A program made the position numbers and the translations under genes. Shown in pieces: positions 1 through 6,250 of a stretch of DNA of 8,763 bases (position 1 is the first letter of the stretch; every line of letters begins with the position of its first letter). The DNA lies in assembly GCA_030643145.1 (NCBI GenBank), contig DAOWMJ010000080.1, positions 1 to 8,763 on the forward strand, read 5' to 3'. This DNA comes from Candidatus Latescibacterota bacterium (GTDB lineage: Bacteria; Krumholzibacteriota; Krumholzibacteriia; Krumholzibacteriales; WJIX01). Under the pieces are notes generated by a model. It saw nothing but the letters and a program-made list of their open reading frames with translations, searched no databases and was not told the DNA's origin.

Positions 1-378
1 AGAATAGACCCGTTGGTTTTAGCTATCATACAGTGCGCGGTGTGTTCCGTTTTAAGTCTTACTGTTTCGCTTTTCGTGGAAGAGATCAGCCTATCCGGTC
101 TGTATTCCGCGGCGGGGCCGATTATTTACGGAGGAATATTCTCTGTAGGTATTGCTTATACATTTCAAATTCTCGCCCAACGGCACACTCCGGCCGCGCA
201 TGCTTCGATTATAATGAGTTTTGAAGCGGTCTTCGCGGTTGTCGGGGGGTGGCTGATAATAGGAGAGGTTCTTTCTATGCGTGGGGGGGTTGGGTGTATT
301 CTTATGTTTACGGGGATGATTTTCTCCCAACTCGGTGTAATTGCTGAAAGAAGAAAGAGAAGGATAGCAGGCGAATAA
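1..378 (+). CDS. EamA/DMT-family transporter, C-terminal part (5' end outside the window)
   Basis: The reading frame is open from base 1 and ends at TAA 376-378, giving 125 residues with no start in view, so the N-terminal part lies before the window. The visible part has about four hydrophobic segments. Its ending is typical of the second EamA repeat: a 'PIIYGGIFSVGIAY' helix, a polar turn 'QRHTPAAHAS', a helix containing 'SFEAVFAVVGGW', the 'GE' of 'LIIGEVLS', a last Gly-rich helix and a basic cytoplasmic tail (ERRKRR). The family consists of inner-membrane permeases for amino acids, nucleosides and other metabolites with about ten helices; the substrate cannot be read from this fragment. 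It points the same way as the pyr genes, but a promoter and attenuator lie between them, so it is probably a separate unit. Confidence 0.85.
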   Translation, partial: RIDPLVLAIIQCAVCSVLSLTVSLFVEEISLSGLYSAAGPIIYGGIFSVGIAYTFQILAQRHTPAAHASIIMSFEAVFAVVGGWLIIGEVLSMRGGVGCILMFTGMIFSQLGVIAERRKRRIAGE

Positions 379-453
379 GACCCCGGTCTAAGGGGCTGCA
401 TTTAGAGTTTTGTTCGGGCCGCACTATTTAAATATTATAAATTAAAAAAATGG

Positions 454-482
454 TTGTAATATTTTTTGTATCGGGGTAATAT
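454..482 (+). promoter_or_regulatory. Putative sigma70-type promoter of the pyr operon
   Basis: TTGTAA (454-459) and TAATAT (477-482) are separated by exactly 17 bases. Each matches the -35/-10 consensus at four of six positions. The surroundings are very AT-rich. Initiation about 7 bases after the -10 box would start the transcript near 489, just ahead of the PyrR-binding hairpin, which is where an attenuator leader should begin. The assignment rests on spacing and position only; other AT-rich hexamers nearby could serve. Confidence 0.5.
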
Positions 483-501
483 ATTTTTGTTATCCTTTTA
501 A

Positions 502-537
502 GCTGGTCCGGGAGGCTGGCAAAGGACGGATAAGCAG
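502..537 (+). promoter_or_regulatory. PyrR-binding RNA hairpin (anti-antiterminator)
   Basis: The leader contains GGTCCGGGAGGCTGG (505-519) followed by AAAGGAC (521-527). This closely resembles the PyrR-binding loop motif of Firmicutes pyr leaders (consensus as I recall it: ARUCCNGNGAGGYU), with one base fewer between UCC and AGG. GTCC (506-509) can pair with GGAC (524-527), enclosing the conserved GGGAGGCU apical region. A purine-rich internal loop and a short lower stem (CTG 503-505 with CAG 535-537) complete the usual shape. In known systems PyrR with UMP stabilises this hairpin, hiding the antiterminator arm so that the terminator forms. The gene just downstream is pyrR, which strongly supports the call. 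Confidence 0.88.
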
Positions 538-560
538 GAAAGAAGGAAATACCTCCCGGG
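507..560 (+). promoter_or_regulatory. Antiterminator helix of the pyr attenuator
   Basis: CCGGGAGG (508-515), inside the PyrR-binding loop, is the exact reverse complement of CCTCCCGG (552-559), the 5' arm of the terminator. A U-G pair (507/560) extends the 8-bp helix. It excludes both the PyrR hairpin and the terminator, which is the three-way switch of PyrR attenuation: with low UMP and free RNA the antiterminator forms and the operon is read; with UMP-bound PyrR it is blocked. The pairing is seen directly; the mechanism is inferred from the Bacillus model. Confidence 0.8.
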
Positions 561-577
561 ATGGGAGGGTTTTTTTT
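552..577 (+). terminator. Intrinsic terminator of the pyr attenuator
   Basis: CCTCCC (552-557) pairs with GGGAGG (563-568) around a five-base loop, and a run of eight T follows at 570-577. This is a strong GC stem with a U-tract. It stands 63 bases before the pyrR start, so it acts as a conditional terminator in the leader, not as the end of the upstream gene. Confidence 0.9.
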
Positions 578-625
578 GCCCGGACTCCGGACATATAGAT
601 CGGTTTGAGTTTAAAAGCCGAGATT

Positions 626-632
626 AAGGAGG
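626..632 (+). promoter_or_regulatory. Ribosome binding site that fixes the pyrR start
   Basis: AAGGAGG is a full Shine-Dalgarno match 8 bases before TTG 641. It selects this TTG over an in-frame upstream TTG at 605, which has no such site and would add 12 residues unlike any PyrR N-terminus. Confidence 0.85.
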
Positions 633-640
633 TTTTACTT

Positions 641-1393
641 TTGAAGGTTATAAAGAAAGCGGTTGTAATGGATGCCACCCAGATTCGGCGTACCCTTATG
701 CGAATCGCTCATGAAATTGTTGAGAACAACAGAGGGGTTGAGGATCTTATTCTTGTTGGAATAAGAAAACGCGGTGTACCGCTGGCTGAAAGGATAGCCC
801 GCTTTATCTATGAATTTGAGGGGATAGAAGTGCCGGTCGGCGCTCTTGATATTACTCTGTATAGAGATGACGTACAGATGATTGCTTCAAACCCGGTAGT
901 CGGCCAAACAGATATTCGGGTGGATATCAATGAAAAAGTGATTGTGCTTGTTGATGATGTATTGTTTACGGGCCGGACAGTCAGAGCCGCTCTTGACGAA
1001 CTTATCGATTATGGCAGGCCGAAGGTGATCAGACTAGCCGTTCTTGTTGACAGGGGACATCGTGAATTTCCAATACGCGCGGATTCTGTTGGGAAAAATG
1101 TACCTACATCAAATCAAGAAACAGTTAGAGTACTTCTTAAAGAGACTGATGGAGAAGAAAGAGTTATTTTGGGTGAAGTTGTTTTTATAGAGAACGATGA
1201 TGAAAAAAAGGACGACAGGCCCAAGAAGGCAAAAAGGGATTCTTCAGGAAAAAAGAAAGGAGCCGGAACAAAAACCAAACGCAAGAAATCGAATGGAAAG
1301 AAGAGTGGTTCTGTTTCAAAAAGTGTAAGCAAACTCACGGGCGGAACTGGGAAAAAGAACTCCGAGCGCGGTTCGAAACCTAAACAAAAATGA
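641..1393 (+). CDS. pyrR: PyrR: pyrimidine operon attenuation regulator / uracil phosphoribosyltransferase, with a long Lys-rich tail
   Basis: PyrR binds UMP and the pyr leader RNA to promote termination; many members also make UMP from uracil and PRPP. The start is TTG 641, giving 250 residues. The N-terminus 'KAVVMDATQIRRTLMRIAHE' matches the family. 'DITLYRDD' (70-77), the PRPP-binding loop 'VIVLVDDVLFTGRT' (100-113) and 'LVDRGHREFPIRADSVGKN' (135-153), part of the basic RNA-binding face in Bacillus PyrR, are all intact. The usual protein has about 180 residues and would end near residue 186. Here a low-complexity tail of about 64 residues (187-250) follows, with 25 Lys/Arg against 6 Asp/Glu and much Ser and Gly. 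The tail is in frame, with no sign of a frameshift. Its role is unknown; extra RNA binding is one possibility. The gene lies directly behind the attenuator that it presumably controls. Confidence 0.96.
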   Translation: MKVIKKAVVMDATQIRRTLMRIAHEIVENNRGVEDLILVGIRKRGVPLAERIARFIYEFEGIEVPVGALDITLYRDDVQMIASNPVVGQTDIRVDINEKVIVLVDDVLFTGRTVRAALDELIDYGRPKVIRLAVLVDRGHREFPIRADSVGKNVPTSNQETVRVLLKETDGEERVILGEVVFIENDDEKKDDRPKKAKRDSSGKKKGAGTKTKRKKSNGKKSGSVSKSVSKLTGGTGKKNSERGSKPKQK

Positions 1394-1437
1394 AAAATTA
1401 GACGTTTGTACTGGAGAAAATATAAGAAGGGGTTAAT

Positions 1438-2394
1438 GTGCAGTTTAAACACAAGAATCTTCTGGGGCTTGAAGAGCTTTCCTCCGGGGAGATTGAGCTG
1501 ATTTTGGATACGGCTGATAATTTCAAGGAAGTTTCAGAGAGGGTGATTAAGAAGGTTCCGGCTCTGAGGGGAATAACGATCGCGAATCTTTTTTATGAGC
1601 CGAGCACTAGAACCAAAATAAGCTTTGAGCTTGCGGAGAAAAGACTAAGTGCGGATATTGTTAATTTTTCAAAGGCTACTTCATCGGTAACAAAGGGAGA
1701 GAGTCTTCGTGATACCGCTGAGAATATTGAAGCGATGAAGGTTGATATTGTCGTTATGCGGCATGGTAGTTCCGGTGCCCACAAGTTTTTATCGGAATTT
1801 TTGAACGCTTCCATTGTTAATGCCGGCGACGGGCAGCATGAGCATCCTACTCAGGCTCTGCTTGATATGTTGACATTGAGGCAGAGGTGGGGAACTCTCA
1901 TGGGGAAAAAGGTGACGATTATAGGAGATATTATGCATAGCAGGGTTGCCCGTTCAAATATATGGGGTTTGACCAAGATGGGGGTAAAGGTTACAATCTG
2001 CGGTCCCCCGACGATGATGCCGGCTGAAGTAGCGAGTATGGGAGAAGGGGGAGTGAAGGTAGAGTACGATCTCCGAAAGGCTATAGCCGATGCCGACGCG
2101 ATCAATATTCTGCGTATTCAGCTCGAGCGTCAGAAAAGTAAGCTGTTCCCGAGTTTTAGAGAATACTTCGCTGTTTTTGGAATTTCATCGGACATTCTTA
2201 AAAATGTTCAAAAGGATTGCATTATTATGCATCCCGGGCCGATGAATAGAGGGGTTGAAATTAGCCAGGAAGTTGCCGATGGAGAGCGGTCTGTGATATT
2301 ACCTCAGGTAACAAACGGAGTAGCTGTCAGAATGGCTGTTTTGTTTCTTATTGCTGGTGGCAGGAGTGGGGAAACAAAAATACGAAAGGGTTGA
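1438..2394 (+). CDS. pyrB: Aspartate carbamoyltransferase catalytic subunit
   Basis: PyrB joins carbamoyl phosphate and L-aspartate to give N-carbamoyl-L-aspartate, the committed step of pyrimidine synthesis, in the cytoplasm. The 318-residue protein has the carbamoyl-phosphate motif 'FYEPSTRT' (52-59), the 80s-loop 'SSVTKGESLRDT' with Ser82 and Lys86, 'HPTQ' (136-139), 'RIQLERQ' (226-232) and 'HPGPMNRGVE' (265-274). These mark ATCase and not ornithine carbamoyltransferase, and its length is close to the family's 300-310. The start is GTG 1438, behind AGAAGGGG at 1425-1432. The gap to pyrR is 44 bases with no hairpin and T-run. No regulatory subunit pyrI is present; next comes a class I dihydroorotase, as in organisms where PyrB works alone or in a complex with PyrC. 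Confidence 0.97.
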   Translation: MQFKHKNLLGLEELSSGEIELILDTADNFKEVSERVIKKVPALRGITIANLFYEPSTRTKISFELAEKRLSADIVNFSKATSSVTKGESLRDTAENIEAMKVDIVVMRHGSSGAHKFLSEFLNASIVNAGDGQHEHPTQALLDMLTLRQRWGTLMGKKVTIIGDIMHSRVARSNIWGLTKMGVKVTICGPPTMMPAEVASMGEGGVKVEYDLRKAIADADAINILRIQLERQKSKLFPSFREYFAVFGISSDILKNVQKDCIIMHPGPMNRGVEISQEVADGERSVILPQVTNGVAVRMAVLFLIAGGRSGETKIRKG

Positions 2395-2421
2395 TTTCCC
2401 GAAAAAAGATGAGGAGATTTG

Positions 2422-3720
2422 ATGATCAAGTGGAAAAATAGAAGTGAATTCTGGATAACAGGAGCAAAGCTTGCAGATCCTGAATCTCGAAAGATAAGAG
2501 CGGGATCTATTCACATCAACAATGGCAGGATTGAAGAGGTTGTTTGGAAGAAAAGCATAGAAACTGACCTGGAGATTTTTGACGCGGAAGGCTATTTAGT
2601 CGCGCCGGGTTTTATTGATATTCATACTCATCTTCGGGATCCGGGTTTTGAAGACAAAGAAATAATCGCGACTGGTACCGCTGCCGCAGCTGCTGGTGGA
2701 TATACTTCGATTGCCTGTATGGCAAATACCAATCCGGCGATCGATGAGCCGAGCGTTGTACGCTATATTCTGGATAAAAACAGAGAAGCTGGTGAAACCA
2801 GACTCTATGTAATAGCCGCAGTTACAAAAGGGCTGGATGGAAAAGAAATTAATGAGTTTCATTTGTTAAAAGAGGCGGGCGCGATAGCGCTAAGTGACGA
2901 TGGAAATTTTATTACTAACAGCAAGGTAATGCGAAGCGCGCTTGAATACGCGGGGTTACTTGGACTACCTATTATTTCACATTGTGAAGACCCGGATCTT
3001 GCAGGGGACGGATTAATGAATGAAGGATATTATTCCACCAAGCTTGGTTTTTCCGGGATACCGGCTGTCTCTGAGGAAATTGCCGTAGCGAGGGATATAG
3101 CGCTCGCAAAATTAACAGGTTCAAGACTTCATATAGCGCATGTCAGCACAGCTGGTTCGGTAGAACTGATCAGGGAAGCTAAAAAAAAGGGTATTCCTGT
3201 TACTGCCGAAGTAACTCCTCATCATTTGACAATGGATGATTCTTTGCTGCAGGAATATGATAGAAACTTAAAGGTTAATCCTCCCCTTAGAAGTTTGGAG
3301 GATATAAAAGCGCTAAAAAAGGCGCTAAAAAACGGAACGGTCGATTGTATAGCAACAGATCATGCTCCTCATACCGAGATTGACAAACAGGTTGAATTCA
3401 ACTTTGCCCCTCCTGGAATGATCGGTCTTCAGACCGCTTTTTCTCATCTTTATACTGAACTTGTTCTATCCGGCGAGCTGGAGTTGATAGATCTTGTAAG
3501 GATGATGACATCCGCTCCCGCTAAGACACTCGGTATCCCGGGAGGGACTCTGGAAACAGGTGTTCAGGCGGATCTTGTAGTTATAGATCTCGACGCGGAA
3601 TGGATATTTAACGGGAAGGTTAACAGATCAAAATCTTTCAATACCCCGCTTGCGGACAGAAGCTTTAACGGGCATGTTCAGGGGACATTTTTAGCTGGAA
3701 AGTGGAAACAAATGGTCTGA
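2422..3720 (+). CDS. pyrC: Dihydroorotase, class I
   Basis: PyrC reversibly cyclises N-carbamoyl-aspartate to dihydroorotate using zinc in a TIM-barrel amidohydrolase fold. The protein has 432 residues, in the range of the long class I enzymes and longer than the roughly 350-residue E. coli type. The metal and catalytic residues are all visible: 'HTH' 68-70 with 'LRDPG' after it, the 'SDDG' Asp 159/160, His187 in 'ISHCED', His240 in 'HIAHVST', and Asp313 in 'ATDHAPH'. The substrate loop 'NFAPPGMIGLQTAF' (327-340) is intact too, so it should be active and not one of the pseudo-dihydroorotases. ATG 2422 is chosen, 5 bases behind GAGGAG (2411-2416); an in-frame TTG lies just before it. The gap to pyrB is 27 bases, so co-translation or a PyrB-PyrC complex is possible. 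Confidence 0.97.
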   Translation: MIKWKNRSEFWITGAKLADPESRKIRAGSIHINNGRIEEVVWKKSIETDLEIFDAEGYLVAPGFIDIHTHLRDPGFEDKEIIATGTAAAAAGGYTSIACMANTNPAIDEPSVVRYILDKNREAGETRLYVIAAVTKGLDGKEINEFHLLKEAGAIALSDDGNFITNSKVMRSALEYAGLLGLPIISHCEDPDLAGDGLMNEGYYSTKLGFSGIPAVSEEIAVARDIALAKLTGSRLHIAHVSTAGSVELIREAKKKGIPVTAEVTPHHLTMDDSLLQEYDRNLKVNPPLRSLEDIKALKKALKNGTVDCIATDHAPHTEIDKQVEFNFAPPGMIGLQTAFSHLYTELVLSGELELIDLVRMMTSAPAKTLGIPGGTLETGVQADLVVIDLDAEWIFNGKVNRSKSFNTPLADRSFNGHVQGTFLAGKWKQMV

Positions 3721-3775
3721 TAAAATCACTTTCTTTACACAAACTGTTATAAAGGGAAGTGTTTTATTCTTGTCG

Positions 3776-3782
3776 GGAGAGG
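3776..3782 (+). promoter_or_regulatory. Ribosome binding site favouring GTG 3788 for the lipoprotein
   Basis: GGAGAGG ends 5 bases before GTG 3788 and 2 bases before GTG 3785. The upstream TTG 3770 has only AAAGGGA at 3752-3758, about 11 bases away. Starting at 3788 also gives the more compact signal peptide, with the lipobox Cys at 25. The choice remains moderate, since all three starts keep the lipobox. Confidence 0.5.
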
Positions 3783-3787
3783 TTGTG

Positions 3788-5320
3788 GTGAGAGAAAATA
3801 AGAGACGGTTTACTTTGTTAGTTATTATAACGGGAGTGTCGCTGGGTATTTTGTCATCTTGTGTCTATTTTAACACATTTTACAATGCTCGCAGCATTTA
3901 TAGTGATGCTGAGGAAAAACGGAAGCGAAGCAATTCGAGCACCGGTAACAAAGATGAATATCAGCGTGTTGTCGTTAAGTGTTCCAAGATTTTACAGAAT
4001 CACCCGGACAGCCGGTGGGCTGATGACGCTGCTTTTCTTCTAGGAAAGGCGCTCTTCAGACAAGGGAAGTACAAAAAGGCGGCAAAAAAGTTCGAGGAAA
4101 TTATCGATAATTGGTCCAAGGGGGATTATGCTTCGCTGTCACTTTTCTGGTTGGGAAAAATCTGTTTTATGACGGAGGATTATAATAAAGGGTTAACTTA
4201 TACTACTCGTTTCATAAAGAAATACCCGGAACATAAAATGCGTTTCCGGGTAATGTTGCTCGCTGGAGAAATCTACTTGAAACTCGATCAACGGGAAGAA
4301 GCTATCGGGTTTTATTCAAGCGTGATTCAGGAATCGGATGACGATAAAATTATAGCTGAAGCAATGCGGAAGTGCGCGGATCTGTACTTTTTATTTGAGC
4401 AATGGGAAAAGGCCGCCGGTTTTTATAATAGGATATTACGTAAAGGTATTTCTTGGGAAAAACGCTACAATGTATCACTGCCGCTGGGAGAATGTTATTC
4501 AAAACTAGGTAGATGCCGCGAGGCGATCGGATTATATGATGGACTTCAGAAAGATGTAACCGAGCGGATTGAAAAAGCACCCATACTCCTGGGCAAAGCA
4601 GCCGGATATGTTTGTATGGACTCTCTCGAACAAGCCATAGAGCTTTATGAGGATATTATCGGCAAATTCCCTAAATCGCTCTTCTCGGCGAAGGCTTGCT
4701 ATCACGGCGGGATGATATATCACGGAAGGCTCGATTCGCTTGAAAAGGCTAAGGAGTATTTTGCCAAAGTGGGAAAAGAAGCTCCGGAATCGGAATACGC
4801 GACAGAAGCTTTAAAAAAATCGAATAGTATAGCACGGTTACTGGAACTTGCTAATGTAAAAGAGGGCGAAGAAACAGAAAAGCAAAAGGCTAAAAGGAGA
4901 TTCTATTCCGCGGAACTGCAATTAACCCAATTCGGAAAGACCGAAGAAGCCCTGAGGGATTATTATGCCGTTCTGGACAGTTTTCCCGATATGGAAGCCA
5001 GTTCCAAGGCTGCATATGCTATTGGCTGGATCTATCAGGAAAAACTAAAGCAAGAGAAAAAAGCGCTGGCAGCTTACATGGAAACCGTTAGACGATTTCC
5101 TAGGTCTGACCAGGCCTTGGGCGCGATTGAACAGATAGGGTATCTTGGTAATGAAGAATTGAAAGAGAGCCTTCAAATATATGTTGATTCTGTGCGCGCG
5201 TTGCCGCCTGATACCAGTGAGTCAATCGGGGCTTTAGAGTTTCCTGAGGTATCCGTCAGTGAAAATGTCAGTGACAGTTTAAGCGCTGAAGCTGATTCAG
5301 TGGCGTTGCCGCCGGACTAG
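3788..5320 (+). CDS. TPR-repeat lipoprotein of unknown function
   Basis: No named gene is recognised. From GTG 3788 the protein has 510 residues. It begins with a lipoprotein signal: basic 'RENKRR', a hydrophobic stretch (about 8-22), then the lipobox 'LSSC' with Cys25. Residue +2 is Val, not Asp, which by the E. coli rule favours the outer membrane. After the Cys comes 'VYFNTFYNARSIY', then a series of helix-turn-helix units of TPR type, for example about 79-109, 116-147, 190-219, 269-295, 302-333 and 372-400, several with the G-x-Y-x-x-A pattern and Pro at the turn. The last 45 residues are acidic, Ser/Pro-rich and repeat 'ALPPD' twice (471-475 and at the end). Such proteins usually act as scaffolds in the cell envelope. 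It has no evident link to pyrimidine synthesis, although it lies between pyrC and pyrK. TTG 3770 and GTG 3785 are alternative starts. Confidence 0.85.
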   Translation: MRENKRRFTLLVIITGVSLGILSSCVYFNTFYNARSIYSDAEEKRKRSNSSTGNKDEYQRVVVKCSKILQNHPDSRWADDAAFLLGKALFRQGKYKKAAKKFEEIIDNWSKGDYASLSLFWLGKICFMTEDYNKGLTYTTRFIKKYPEHKMRFRVMLLAGEIYLKLDQREEAIGFYSSVIQESDDDKIIAEAMRKCADLYFLFEQWEKAAGFYNRILRKGISWEKRYNVSLPLGECYSKLGRCREAIGLYDGLQKDVTERIEKAPILLGKAAGYVCMDSLEQAIELYEDIIGKFPKSLFSAKACYHGGMIYHGRLDSLEKAKEYFAKVGKEAPESEYATEALKKSNSIARLLELANVKEGEETEKQKAKRRFYSAELQLTQFGKTEEALRDYYAVLDSFPDMEASSKAAYAIGWIYQEKLKQEKKALAAYMETVRRFPRSDQALGAIEQIGYLGNEELKESLQIYVDSVRALPPDTSESIGALEFPEVSVSENVSDSLSAEADSVALPPD

Positions 5321-5357
5321 TAGGACGCGGGATAGTGCCGTTGATGAAGAAATGTTA

Positions 5358-5377
5358 TGTTATCCGCGACGGTAACA
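5358..5377 (+). other. Small bulged hairpin between the lipoprotein gene and pyrK
   Basis: TGTTATCC (5358-5365) can pair with GGTAACA (5371-5377) around a five-base loop, with one bulged T. No T-tract follows, so it is not an intrinsic terminator. It could be a transcript-stabilising or processing hairpin, or chance. Confidence 0.3.
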
Positions 5378-5412
5378 ATGTAAAGATGAAATTTTTATAG
5401 AGGGAGAAAATA

Positions 5413-6228
5413 TTGACTGATCTAATGAAGGGTTCGTATGAGACAGAGCTTGTCTTATCTGAAAAGGTTTCCCCTTCGAGTTTTCTTCTCACCTTGTCGA
5501 AACCCGATCGATTTATCGATGCAATGCCCGGACAGTTTGTTTCGATAAAGATCGGCAGTGGGACATCTCCTCTTTTAAGACGTCCGTATAGTATAATGGA
5601 TATTACAAAGAACTCCATTGTTCTGCTTGTAAGGGTTGTTGGAAAGGGTTCCGCCCTTCTTGCTTCCAGAAGAAAAGGAGACTTAATTGAAATTATTGGT
5701 CCTCTCGGAGGCAGCCATTTTGAACTTAAGAATGGTCTTAACGCGGTTTTTGTAGCTGGGGGAACTGGTCTTGTTCCTCTTGTCTTTGCGGCAAGGAAAT
5801 GGACAAAAGAAAAAAAGCCTGGCGAGACACACCTTTTGTATGGAGCCGCGGGCAGTGATGAAATTCTGGCAGATCTTTGCATGGGGGATTTTACGGAGGT
5901 TCACATAGCGACAATTGATGGTTCCAGAGGTTTCAACGGAAATGTAGTTGAGATGTTTCAAGATTTATCTGAAAGGGGCGTCCTGCCGGAGGGGGAGCTG
6001 TTTTCATGCGGTCCGGTGGGCATGGTAAAGGCTCTTCTGGATAGTAACCCGGCCTCTTTTGCCGATCATCACACTTCACTTGAAGCTGTTATGGCCTGTG
6101 GTGTCGGTGCTTGCAGAGGGTGTGTTGTTCCTTTGAAATCTAAGAATGGTATAAAGTACAGGTCAATCTGCGGCGACGGTACGGTTTTCAGGGCCAAGGA
6201 TATTGATTGGAAACGATGGGGAAAATAA
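5413..6228 (+). CDS. pyrK: Dihydroorotate dehydrogenase B, electron-transfer subunit
   Basis: PyrK carries FAD and a [2Fe-2S] cluster and passes electrons from the PyrD subunit to NAD+. The 271-residue protein shows the FAD motif 'RRPYSI' (56-61), the nucleotide-binding 'AGGTGLVPL' (115-123), 'CGP' (199-201), and the C-terminal cluster ligands Cys229, Cys234, Cys237 ('CGVGACRGC') and Cys253 ('ICGDGTVF'). All four cysteines match the known PyrK pattern. The start is TTG 5413, 6 bases behind AGGGAG; ATG 5425 lies in frame but without such a site. A 92-base gap separates it from the lipoprotein gene and holds a bulged hairpin (5358-5377) with no T-run. The next gene is its partner pyrD. Confidence 0.96.
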   Translation: MTDLMKGSYETELVLSEKVSPSSFLLTLSKPDRFIDAMPGQFVSIKIGSGTSPLLRRPYSIMDITKNSIVLLVRVVGKGSALLASRRKGDLIEIIGPLGGSHFELKNGLNAVFVAGGTGLVPLVFAARKWTKEKKPGETHLLYGAAGSDEILADLCMGDFTEVHIATIDGSRGFNGNVVEMFQDLSERGVLPEGELFSCGPVGMVKALLDSNPASFADHHTSLEAVMACGVGACRGCVVPLKSKNGIKYRSICGDGTVFRAKDIDWKRWGK

Positions 6229-6250
6229 AATGAAAAGTGTTAAATAAGAT

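Noticed and set aside
381..395. CCCC/GGGG hairpin after the partial EamA gene as its terminator
   Set aside because: Only a 4-bp stem with a 7-base loop and no T-run behind it; too weak to call.
605..640. Upstream TTG 605 as the pyrR start
   Set aside because: The extra 12 residues contain the Shine-Dalgarno site for TTG 641 and do not resemble PyrR N-termini.
1114..1452. Minus-strand ORF of 112 codons opposite the pyrR tail
   Set aside because: Its Phe/Leu/Ser-rich product simply mirrors the Lys-rich plus-strand codons; no ribosome binding site or family resemblance.
5344..5400. 18-codon ORF (ATG 5344 to TAG 5400) just before pyrK as a leader peptide
   Set aside because: No good ribosome binding site, no runs of regulatory codons and no terminator or attenuator nearby. 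It fits chance.
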